A model generated the notes under the pieces. It saw only the letters and a program-made list of their open reading frames with translations, made no database searches and was not told where the DNA came from. 64,000 bases of DNA. Origin: Halichondria panicea. Its lineage: Eukaryota; Porifera; Demospongiae; Suberitida; Halichondriidae. The position numbers were made by a program, and so were the translations under genes. Location of the stretch: positions 15,868,198-15,932,197 of the forward strand of contig NC_087377.1 of NCBI RefSeq assembly GCF_963675165.1, written 5' to 3'. Positions 23,699-32,948 of the stretch are shown one piece after another; position 1 is the first letter of the stretch, and each line of letters starts with the position of its first letter.

Positions 23699-26567
23699 CT
23701 AATTAGCACTTATAGAGAAGAAATCAACAGTTTGAATATAAGCAAACGGTTTTGTCTGTCCTCCGGCTACAATGACCTCTCCACTAGGAAGTACTGAGCA
23801 TGTGCACCAGAATCGTGTAGTAGGTAGGTCTCCCACTTTCACCCACCTCCTGGTGTCAGGCTGGTAGAGGTGGATCGATGAACTTGAGTTGAATCTGTCG
23901 TCCGCTCCACCAACGGCTAATAGTGACCTCCCAATACTGAGAGGAGCTGACAGCATGAGTGGTACTTCCTGTAAGGTCTGCCAGAGAGTGGGTGTGTCCA
24001 GGTTGGAAAGGGCCTTTGCAATGAGTTCATCGAGGTCGACGTAGTACACTGTCTTGGTTGCCCTAGTCTGATCGCACTCTCCCATTAGGTAGAGGGTGTT
24101 TCCTATGAGAGTCGATTTCAGATCTGATCGTGGGTTGGGTAGTGACTGAGCAATGTACCATCTTCTTGATGCCACGTCCAACACCTCCACAGAGGAGATA
24201 CGTACTTTATCATCCTCCCCACCAGCTACAATGATGTGGTTGTTGAAGGAGACAGCTGTTGAGGAATAACGAGCAATGTTCATTGGTGGGTACGGGTGAG
24301 TCCATTCCCCTGACTCAAACACTGCAAGTTGATTGGTGCATTTTTTGCTTCTTGGATTATGTCCTCCCACCAGCACTAGTCGATTAGCGAGTGATGTCAT
24401 AGCGAACCACATGGCAGTGTACTCTAGTAGTTTGGTCCATTGATCTTGCTCGAGCTTCATCACTGTACACCTGTCACGATCATTGTCTGCACTGCCTCCA
24501 CCAACATACACCGTGTCACCGATAACAACACTCTGTACCGTGATACCCATCTTGATTGGCATATCTTTTCCTCTTCTCCATTTCAAAGTGAGTGGAGGTC
24601 TCAAGTCTCTCGGAGGGGGACCCTGAATAATGAATGAGTGTAATTAGGATAGTGTCTACTAACAAGCGAGTGTTACTTGTAGCAATAATTGCATGCACAC
24701 TAAATCACTTTCTTAAATTAGCTTAAGAGGCCACACCCACCAGTCTAATAGTACGATTATAAGAGATCAAAGCTTCTACTATAGCTCTGCAATAATATAA
24801 TGGTGCATTTTGTCTCACCTGTCTCTGCTGTTGAATGATGGCGTCTCTCCTGACCAGCTCAGCATCTTTGTGCTTGATCTGTTCCCTACGTGCCTGTACA
24901 GGGGAATGTTGGTGGAAATCTTTGAATTAAAACACAGACGTGAATATCATTAGTGGAAATTCTACAACAGAACAAGTAACAATCTTCACTAAAGGAAGTA
25001 CATAATTATAGGCACACTCAAACGGATGTGTAGTTACGGCTTAACACATGAGACAGCATCCATGTATGTATGCATGTTAAGGTACAATACTATTGTTGCT
25101 ATGGGAATCTCCTTCACACATTACATGTACACACCTTCTTGACTGGTTGAGGGTCCTTTGACTCCCTCTTTGTTGCCTCCACTGGGTCCGAGCTTGTTGT
25201 CAGGTAAGCATCTAAAGTAAAAGAAAATAGATACCAACATAAAACGATTTTTCTGTTAGAGTTAGAGGTCAGCATCTAAAATGGAACCAACAGTTTGAAC
25301 AAACATATATGATTTTTCCATTTGGTTTAGAGTTAATGTTAGCTGAAACGTAAAACACATTCTTATATTTGACTCACAGATGTTCCTGGCAGATGGTCTC
25401 CTCCTCATGTCTTCTTGCAAGCAACTGTCGATAAGCTTCCTTAACCTGTGTGTGTGAGGGATCTGGGCAACATGGAATGATCGATCCTTGGCTGATTTGA
25501 TCGTCTCCAGCTTGCAAATAATCTGCGTCACAATCACCCCATAAGAAAACACATCCAGGCTACTATCGTATTTCTCCTCTTCCAATCGAATAGCCTCGAG
25601 AGGCAGATACCCCATACGGTGACCAATGGCTGTGAGGGTGTGGCTAAGCTTGGAGGAATCATATAGCCGTGACATGCCAAAGTCGGAAATCTTTGCGACA
25701 GGCACTGGTCGTGTAAGTTTCAGCAAGATGTTATCGCCACAGAGGTCACGGTGGATAATCTTCTTGCTGTGAATGTAGGCCAGACCACAAGCCATGTCTT
25801 TGGAGAGGCTAATTTCACATTCGCTAGTGAGAGACTCTTCATCAAGGCCAGAGAAATAGGATCTCAAATTGCAATCCATCAGCTCAACAACAAGGATTGT
25901 ACCACCCGATTTTGGATGCTTGGCAGTCGATAAATACTGAACAACATTTGGGTGCTGGAACGACTTGAGAAAATCACTCTCACGATCAATTGCATCGCTA
26001 GCTTCTTTGTTTTTACCGACTGGAATACTTGCCTGCATCTCCATAGCAATCTGATGTAGAAGTTTGATAGCACAAGGATTGCCCTTGAAGCTGCCTTTGA
26101 AGACTGCTCCAAATGCACCACTACCAAGTGGTTCGTCTAGGAAAACAGTTAGTTCATCGTTGATCAACTGGCGATCTTGGTCAACTGTAGAATATTGTGC
26201 GGGGTAAAATATTATGTATTAACGTGCCTAATTAGTACTTACCCTGTAATTTTAGTTTTTTAGGATTGCTTGGACCAGTAGACTGTAGATGATCTCTTTC
26301 GATGGTCTGGGCTATGTGAGCTTCACCCACGATGGGACTGGTCAATGCCTCCACCATCTCTTTCCAGCTCTTCCCTCCTTCATTCAGCCATTCTTTCAAA
26401 CCCTCACGATAGCAGTCATCAGGATTATTGCTCCATTCTTTCCCGATGCTGTCAATTGTAGCTGAGGGTACGTCAAGAATAAGCAAGATGTTTCGCCACT
26501 TAATTCGAGCATCAAACGTGACGAGATACAATCTCTTTAGATCTGCTATTGTGAGATAGTCAGACAT
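23699..26567 (-). CDS. Death domain - protein kinase - kelch protein, gene 2 (intact, short linker)
   Basis: Exons 26567-26243, 26184-25378, 25211-25135, 24893-24819 and 24622-23699 join in frame for 735 aa. The Death-fold domain is residues 1-108 and the kinase about 120-377, with glycine loop GSGAFGAV, CAIKLL lysine, HRDLCGDN, DFG and PLEA all conserved. The linker exon is only 77 nt (26 aa) against 356 nt in gene 1, with a single VEATKRESKD unit. The coil exon (404-428) and kelch exon (429-735) follow. Intron 1 is 58 nt. The kinase N-lobe differs most from the other copies (HQIAMEMQASIPVGKNKEA for YEAVEMQTGFPAGKSEEA), while the kelch face loops after each GG also vary. Predicted role is as for gene 1. 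One kelch motif reads MGE for MGG. Expression is not shown by sequence alone. Confidence 0.88.
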
Positions 26568-26909
26568 CTTCTCTGTAGAATAATTATGGTTATTAGAATT
26601 ATGTGATAAAATAATATTTGGTGTGTGCAAACTAAATCATGTACATACAGTAAAAACAGTACTGTCTGCACTTACTGATAATAATCCAGAGGCTACAGTG
26701 CTAGTAGTGCAGTCAGTGCAGTATCTTCCACTCACAGTGCAGTGCAGTGTAACAGTTCAGTTTGACAGTTGTACAATGACAAGACACGCCCTTTTTCCTC
26801 TGCAGAATAAACAATATCTTGTCACGTGATAAACCACATGGATTCAGTCAGTTTTGAAGCTCTGAGCAAGTGATCAAACTATTTGTCTGTATTGGTGGAG
26901 GCTGAAGAC
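26568..26909. promoter_or_regulatory. Divergent promoter of unit C, single E-box
   Basis: The 342 nt between the gene 2 ATG and USF remnant C exon 1 contain CACGTG at 26823-26828; the second box seen in units B and D is CACATG here. Tandem CAGTGCAG motifs lie at 26708-26750. No TATA element is convincing. Confidence 0.45.
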
Positions 26910-27345
26910 ATGAGTCCATGGACAGGGACTACTGAGGAACCTTCATCAAGAACAAGGTAATGTACTTATTCGTAAATAATTACAAAACGAGAGGTCATTT
27001 CTTTTGGAGGTTGAGAAAAATTCCTGGTGTTGCATATTTATAGGGTCGCATCTAATTGGAGGTTACTCTACTATCCTCGATTACAGGCTGCTTAAAATTA
27101 CTTCTAGCGGCCTGGAATCGAGGTCAGAAAATTGCCTAAGATCGAGGGTGTCGCATATTTGGAGGGTCACCTTAAATTGAACAAGTACGGTACTTGTGTA
27201 TAATGTGTAGTTGGTTATAATGTGGGCCCTAACTTTGGACGTTTCGTTTTCGTATTATTTTCGCTTTCGTATTACATGGTTAGAATTTGCATGATGGTAA
27301 CTACCTCCCAAATAACGAACACACACACACACACACACACTTGTT
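26910..27345 (+). pseudogene. USF-like gene remnant, copy C
   Basis: Exon 1 (26910-26955, MSPWTGTTEEPSSR) is followed by shortened intron sequence. Near 27235 the sequence jumps from GGGCCCTAACTTTGG straight to the intron before exon 3 (ACGTTTCGTTTTCG), deleting exon 2. After the CA repeat at 27318-27340 homology ends before exon 3 at TTGTTGTTCCCGCCCA. Nothing downstream of this is USF. Confidence 0.75.
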
Positions 27346-27960
27346 GTTCCCGCCCATACTTGTACTCAGAGATGTGCTCACAGAATAAGGCCTATAGTTT
27401 ACTAGGATCATTTATGAGATGGAGGATTGAGATATTTCGGGCACACCACTGTCAGTGTGTACTGCATACCGTATAGCGGGTAGGGTATAAACTTTCATAG
27501 AATGACCGTTGAAAGGTTTTCGCGGATTTAATTTTCATGGAATAGCAGCCTTTCTGCAGCATGCATGCATGCGATATTAAATTCTAAACCTGTGTAGGGT
27601 ACCAGCTACATAGTCTTGTACATGGCTTGTAATAATAATTATTATACGTGTATAATTATGATGATATCCCAGTTTGTACTACATCAGGAGTGCATGAACT
27701 CCTGGTACTATAATAATTATTATCGGGTTTAAAATACAGCGACTTTTCAATTACGAATTACGAAATTCGCTCAATAGATTGGTCATGCAATTTCCCATTT
27801 ATAGTTACAACACAATCAAGCTTGTACAGTGTCATTCACAATCCATTAACCTCTCATTGGATAGTACTGTCCCTATTCCTGTGTTGTACACTACTGTCTA
27901 TTTAATTGTAGATTGTGTTATTTATGTTTATGTATCAATTTCCTGAACCAATTTTCCCTC
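27346..27960. other. AT-rich spacer without a recognised gene
   Basis: The sequence includes an ATACCGTATAGCGGGTA motif near 27468, one end of a MITE family found complete at 34665 and 41684, and a short hairpin around 27690-27715. No exon is supported. Confidence 0.5.
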
Positions 27961-27969
27961 CCCCCACAG

Positions 27970-28170
27970 TCTCGTGCATGGACAAAGATGATGTGTACAG
28001 TTTTGGAGTGCTTGCTTGTGAAGTGGTGAATGCCAGATTTCCTGAAGCTGCTGTATTTCTTGGTCTGCTATCGAGTATGGAAGGTGTATGGCGGGAGCTC
28101 CACCCACTCATCACCTCAGGACAGACCCTCCATGGACACTGTGTTACACCACATCAAACAATTGGACTCT
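27970..28170 (+). pseudogene. Protein kinase C-lobe fragment
   Basis: After a CCCCCCACAG acceptor the frame reads SCMDKDDVYSFGVLACEVV, which is the kinase subdomain IX pattern (DVYSFGVL). It continues to a stop near 28172. There are no other kinase exons next to it, and it is on the opposite strand to the kinase genes of the array and not close in sequence to them (they read DVFSLGVIM). It is an isolated exon fragment of another tyrosine-like kinase. Confidence 0.6.
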
Positions 28171-28341
28171 GAGTCTTAGTATTGGTGCATGAGTGTGTTA
28201 TTAAAGAATATGAAGATTTAATAATTATTCTTGCAAACAAAGTGGGGGAGGGGCTGCTCAAGATGAGGGGGTGTTGCATATGGGGTCAGAGATCAGAAAG
28301 CCATGTGGACTCACTGAAAACTGTACTAGATATCATGCAAG

Positions 28342-28511
28342 ATGAAGGCAGCCTTGATAGCAGCCACGATCCTCACACTCTTCTGCTCCCTTCATAAAGC
28401 CAGCTCTCTGGGGAAGCTGAAGGTACCGGTGGTTTTACTTCCCTATGTCCCCTCCAGCACTGGAGTCAAGATCAACTTCACTCTGAGCTCCCCTCAAGGT
28501 TGCTTCTTTTG
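28342..28511 (+). pseudogene. NUP210-like first-exon fragment
   Basis: The frame starts MKAALIAATILTLFC, a signal peptide, followed by KLKVPVVLLPYVP and VKINFTLSSPQGCFFW, ending at a TTTTG/GTCAGT donor. This matches the N-terminus of the nuclear pore membrane glycoprotein gp210 (signal peptide, then KLNVPxVLLP ... VNFTLEASEGCYRW in vertebrates, from memory). No second exon can be found, so this is an isolated copy of exon 1. Confidence 0.6.
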
Positions 28512-28858
28512 GTCAGTGTACCTACTGTGTGTGTGTAGGGGAGGGGGGATACTGGTGTAAGCTGTGACCCTGAGTTACAGTCAATAGTTAATTAAGCTTG
28601 GTGCAAAGATTTAGGCCTAAAAATAATTTTAACGTGGCTTAATATTGCTCGGTGAATTCCAGCGTCCAATAATTATTATATAATTATAGTGCAATAAAAA
28701 TAATTAATGATTACGTATAATTATTATGCCACGTTCACACACAGGTTGAGCATTAAACCAGACATAGTGTCAGATATCTAACCATGCAGCTAGCATACTT
28801 GTAGTGATACATGTGTGTCTCTCCCCTGCCCTAACCACACCCCCTCACACACGTGCAG

Positions 28859-29511
28859 GTGTTGGCAAGTCCACCCTCCTCCGCTCTATGGCGTGTCATG
28901 AGCTGCGTCTACCAGCTGGTGTGAATGTACTACACGTGGAGCAAGAGGTCACCGGGGACAACACATTAGCACTGGATAGTGTACTCGAGTGTGACACTGA
29001 GAGAGTGCAGCTGCTCGCTAGAGAGGGGGAGCTACTTCATGGCCTCAGGGGACAAGAACACAGCAGCAGGCAGGTCTGTATACTAGGGGTGGGGGGAGGT
29101 GTTTTAAGTACAGTAAAATTAGAATTTTATTACCAAATTTGTGTCCAGCTATAATTAGGGTTACCAGTGTGTAGGTGTCCTAGTGTGTAGTGTACTGTGT
29201 GTTTGACTGCTAGTCAGCATTCGTATGATTATGGTTTGTGTGTATATTTTCAGTAGTTATTTTCAGTACTTTATTTACCTTTCATCTGCCCCTCTCTCTG
29301 TATGTGTAGCGCTTCTGATGAGCTGGCTGAGGTATACCTTCCACTACAGGAGATAGACGCTGACAAAGCACCAGCAAGGTAACTGTACCCAGTACAAGTA
29401 CCATCTTACACACTGTGCTCACTCACTCACAGAGCTGGCTGTATTCTGGCTGGTCTGGGGTTCACTCCACAGAAGAATGAGATTTTATCTGGCTAAGACA
29501 CTATTTGCAAG
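28859..29511 (+). pseudogene. ABCF3-like (GCN20 family) ATPase fragment
   Basis: Three exons (28859-29073, 29310-29378, 29433-29511) read GVGKSTLLRSMACHELRLP (Walker A), NVLHVEQEVTGDNTLALDSV, DELAEVYLPLQEIDADKAPA and GCILAGLGFTPQKNEILSG. This matches ABCF3, a cytosolic ABC ATPase without membrane segments. The ABC signature (SGGWRMRLALA) is broken: LSG is followed at once by sequence for AKTLFAR in another frame, so about two dozen bases are missing and a TAA appears. The upstream N-terminal half and the downstream second ABC domain are absent. It is a relic of the middle of the gene. Confidence 0.72.
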
Positions 29512-29569
29512 GTAAGTAGTTTTTGAGAGACGGAAGTGCTGACATTAATTAATCTTCTGTTTTCTAGGG

Positions 29570-30010
29570 GAAGGCGTGGGTGTTTTTTCAGAATCAGGCT
29601 CGTTTTCAGAGCTATCTTTTAGCTGCCATAACTTGAATTCCGTGGATACAATTTCAATGATTTTCTGATTTTCTGAAAGCTTAGAAAGAGACCTTTCAAA
29701 TGGTGTCATCAAAGTTTATATTTGAGAGATAAAAGTATTTGCCAATTTGGCCATACCATGGTCCAAGGCGGAAAAATTACAAATTAGGGCACCAACAAAA
29801 TTTTGGATCGAAACTCATCATTTGAAAGGTCTCTTTCTAAGCTTTCAGAAAGTCATAACATGTTTGACATTGGATCAACGGTATTAAAGTTAATGGCTGT
29901 TGAAAAATCAGGTTTGTTTTTAGAGCTATCTTTTAGAGGCCATAACTTGTGTTAGGAACGTCCTATCAAAGACGCATTCTGTAGCTCTGAGAAAGCACTA
30001 TTGTATACAA
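29570..30010. repeat. Dispersed repeat with GCCATAACTT arms
   Basis: GAGCTATCTTTTAG(C/A)TGCCATAACTT-type sequence and AAGCTTAGAAAGAGACCTTT with its complement occur twice in opposite orientation, giving an imperfect palindrome. Related copies are at 30900-31180, 40170-40440 and near 43930. No coding content. Confidence 0.65.
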
Positions 30011-30080
30011 TTAAAGTGTCTTAAAACCGCTAATTGCTCGCAGTGCCAAAGCTCACTAATTTGTGTGTCCTATGCTGTAG

Positions 30081-30549
30081 ATGTGGGAACACGAAACCAT
30101 CGTCGGTTGTGTGCAGTGTATTGTAGTCGTACCCCCGGGTTTGAAGTGATCCATGGACTACTGGACCGTGTCATGCAGCTGCTGGAGGTGTCCTTCACCA
30201 AAGATGGCAGTAGATACTTTCTCAAGGCAGCTAAAGGTGAGGGTTGCATAAGCACAGCTGTGTATGTGTGTTAGGGACTTGTGAAGGAACTACTGTATAT
30301 GCATTCAGTCCAGTTTGTTGGGATTAGTGGCCGTGAGGTTTTTGAAGTGTATGTGTTGAATCCACTGGAAGATTATTTTGTCATAAAATTTATTCCTACA
30401 ACTACACTTGCTCACTGCCCACACTTCTGCACTGCTTGTGTTTACCGCCCCCTCCCCTGCACACACAGACTCTACCTAGTTCCCGGGCCGTTGTGCGGAG
30501 GTGTGTGTACGTGGGAAGGTGATTGGGAAACTGGGCGTGCTCCATCCTG
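30081..30549 (+). pseudogene. FARSB-like (phenylalanyl-tRNA synthetase beta) C-terminal fragment
   Basis: Exon 30081-30236 reads DVGTRNHRRLCAVYCSRTPG and FEVIHGLLDRVMQLLEV, typical of the cytosolic PheRS beta subunit C-terminal region. Exon 30469-30549 joins in phase and reads [20 protein letters not shown], but the codon before FPGRC is TAG where Tyr or Phe is expected, so the fragment carries a premature stop. The final exon of the gene is not recognised downstream. Upstream PheRS exons are absent. Identification is from memory of the family. Confidence 0.7.
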
Positions 30550-30849
30550 GTGTGTCTGTTGTGCAGCTCTAGTGTGTGTGAGACTGGGAGGTGTGTCTGG
30601 TGCAGCTGTTCTCACGGCCTCCTCCAACCAGTACCTGCCCTCCGTACTCTCCAGGGAGAACCTATCTCCTCAGGTTAGTGTGTGTTCATCATGACCTCCT
30701 TGACAGTATGTACCCAGGTGTGTGTTTAGGGTCAATACTGCAAGGTCATGTACTGTACATAATTATGTCATGTACATATAATTATAGCCTGGATCCCAGG
30801 GTAGGCCGGTGAACGAGGCTAGTACATATAATCCTTTTGTTTGTAGTTA

Positions 30850-31200
30850 GGGTGCTTTAGTAACCATTAAAGATCTAACATACTCTTCTTGAGGGGAGGG
30901 GTAGTTAAACACATTATTTTAAACAGCCATAACTTTAATACCGTTGATCCAATGTCAAAATTTATATTATTTGCTTAAAGCTTAGAAACAGACTTTCAAA
31001 TAATGTGCTTCAATCCAAAATTTCTTTGGTGTAATTTTTCGGCCTTGGACCATCAGCTATTATCCTTGGTTGTGTCCAAATTAGTTTTGTAGCTCAAAAT
31101 AATATGAACTTTGATGGCGACGTTTGAAAGGTATATCTTATATACCATTCGATTCCTTGTTAAAAAACGCTTCTATCTATATATGCTGTAGAGCTGGTAA
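30850..31200. repeat. Second copy of the GCCATAACTT repeat
   Basis: CAGCCATAACTTTAATACCG near 30927 and GCTTAGAAACAGACTTTCAA near 30981 match the repeat at 29570-30010. It separates the FARSB-like fragment from the next small exon. Confidence 0.6.
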
Positions 31201-31414
31201 GCTCCACATTTTGTGATCTTGTGTGTGTGCATTGGGTGCATGATGTGAGATCAATTTCAACATGGTATGGAGTGTTGTTAACATGGAGGGTGACATTGTA
31301 TGAGTGTAATAACGTAAATTAGTGTTCATGCAATCAAAGGCTAATACATACTAACACTGTGTATTTGTACTAACAATGTTAGTTGATTAATAATAATGTT
31401 TCTCTGTTGCACAG

Positions 31415-31475
31415 GATGAGTGCTGACTCGGCTTTGTTTAAGTCCAAGAGCAAGAAATCAAAGTGGCTCGACTAG
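31415..31475 (+). pseudogene. Isolated terminal exon, unknown gene
   Basis: After a TGTTGCACAG acceptor the frame reads MSADSALFKSKSKKSKWLD and stop. Lysine-rich C-terminus; I do not recognise the gene. It is another stand-alone plus-strand exon in the patchwork that begins at 27.9 kb. It could also be chance. Confidence 0.3.
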
Positions 31476-31629
31476 TGAGTTGTGTCACGTCAGTTAGTGT
31501 GTAGAGTTGTAGTGAAGGTTTTCTTATTCTAGTCACTCTATAGAGATTATTATAGAATACAGTCAGGTTAATTAATGGACTCCATAGCGGACCTATGCCA
31601 CCTCTAGAGTACAGCTATACTGTTTCACT

Positions 31630-32616
31630 GTATATCTTGAAGTAAGATTATAATCTAGTGCAATAAGATACTATTAGTGTTATGATTCTACTAAAACTCA
31701 TTCTCAAAAGTTTCAGCCTATAGTCTAGGTTTATTTTATTGCTCCCGTTACTTGCTGCTTAGCCAGATCATATATACTATTGTTAACACTCCTCTGGTTT
31801 CTATAGATCTTTATTATTTATGTCAACAGCCAAGGGTAGCACTTTAGTGCTCTAGTTCTAATTGTAGATTGACTGATCGATTGTCTTCTGTACTATTGTT
31901 TGATTTTTCCACCCCTCATCTTTTCTGGCCCCCAGTTATGCGGCCATTTTTCAGCCCGGCCAAGTGTTGAGGAGACAAGAAGAGGCACTGAGAATGGAGG
32001 TAGAGGTACAGAGTATAATAGCTGGAAAATGCATTTGTGTCATACTTTGTAGCGTCCCTTAAAGTCATTCAAGGTCAATTATAGCAGGAGCCCATAAATA
32101 AGAGAAGGAGCGGCTGACTACGGGGATCACGTTTCGTAAGTGGTTATGACCGCATTTCCTTATATGCAGAGTCACTTGTGGTTGAATCCCTACACGTGTT
32201 ATACAGGGCTGCGGTTTGCAAGCACTTAGTCGCTTCCAAACAAGGAAGTGCGGTTTCACTGGCAATTACGAGATGTGATCCCCGAGTATACGTTGAAGTT
32301 AGCCGCTCCTTCTCTTATTTATGGGTTCCTGGTTATAGTGTGTCCTATTTGAAGGTGTGCAATGTACAATCATGTACGACCCCCCCCCCCCCCACACACA
32401 CACACCTTTAGACCTACTATGCTGCTAAGAAAGAGAGGGTCTCACGTAAACTGGCCACTCAGTGTGACTATGACCATGTGACTCTTTTACCCCTCAGTTC
32501 CCGAGCCCCATCCCTCACTACCTGACTCGGAAGAGGAGATAGACTTTGGATTCTGGGAGAAGGCGTCCACCCTACCCTCGGACAAGACCCCAACCAAGGA
32601 CCTGAACTTGTTATGA
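31630..32616 (+). pseudogene. Gene X tail, copy C
   Basis: Homology to the other X copies resumes at about 31640. Exons 31936-32005 and 32498-32616 end DLNLL and stop. The EDLYQPG exon is missing in this copy. The intron carries a MITE at 32085-32331. It ends 333 nt from the convergent stop of gene 3, farther than in the other units because of a duplicated kelch tail. Confidence 0.45.
32085..32331. mobile_element. 247-bp MITE, CAGG/CCTG ends
   Basis: The ends CAGGAGCCCATAAATAAGAG and the near complement CTCTTATTTATGGGTTCCTG are flanked by TTATAG on both sides, consistent with a short target duplication. The other X copies read GCTATAGTGTG with no insertion here. No coding content; hAT-like termini. 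Confidence 0.8.
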
Positions 32617-32814
32617 GACTGTTAAATATTATTTATCTCTGTTTTTGTACTATTTTCTGGCAATGTAATTATGTATGTACCACTTCATGTCATCATAATA
32701 ACTATAATTATTTGCGATAAAATTCTGTTGCAACTTAATTTTCTCAACATGATAAAAAGAATATCAATATCGTTATAAACTCATCGCACAATTAAAGAGA
32801 AACAATTAACAAAA

Positions 32815-32860
32815 TAACTAATTAGCACTTATAGTGAAGAAATCAACAGTTTGAATAATA
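32815..32860 (-). pseudogene. Orphan duplicate of the kelch C-terminal end
   Basis: Reading leftward, the bases encode QTVDFFTISAN and stop, the usual end of the kelch exon in genes 1 and 2. The live stop of gene 3 lies 90 nt upstream at 32949. An AT-rich spacer separates the two tails. It marks a recombination or conversion breakpoint at the 3' end of gene 3. Confidence 0.7.
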
Positions 32861-32948
32861 TTATAAAAATAAACGAAATATGCAAACTTCATTAGAAAAC
32901 TTTTTTCAAAAAGATTGTTAACAATGCACAACATATTACAATAACTAA

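Noticed and set aside
24516-24698. Conserved small frames (MHAIIATSNTRLLVDTIL) upstream of each kelch exon
   Set aside because: They lie in the coil-kelch intron; conservation reflects recent duplication, and the AG acceptor with phase 0 explains the kelch exon start.
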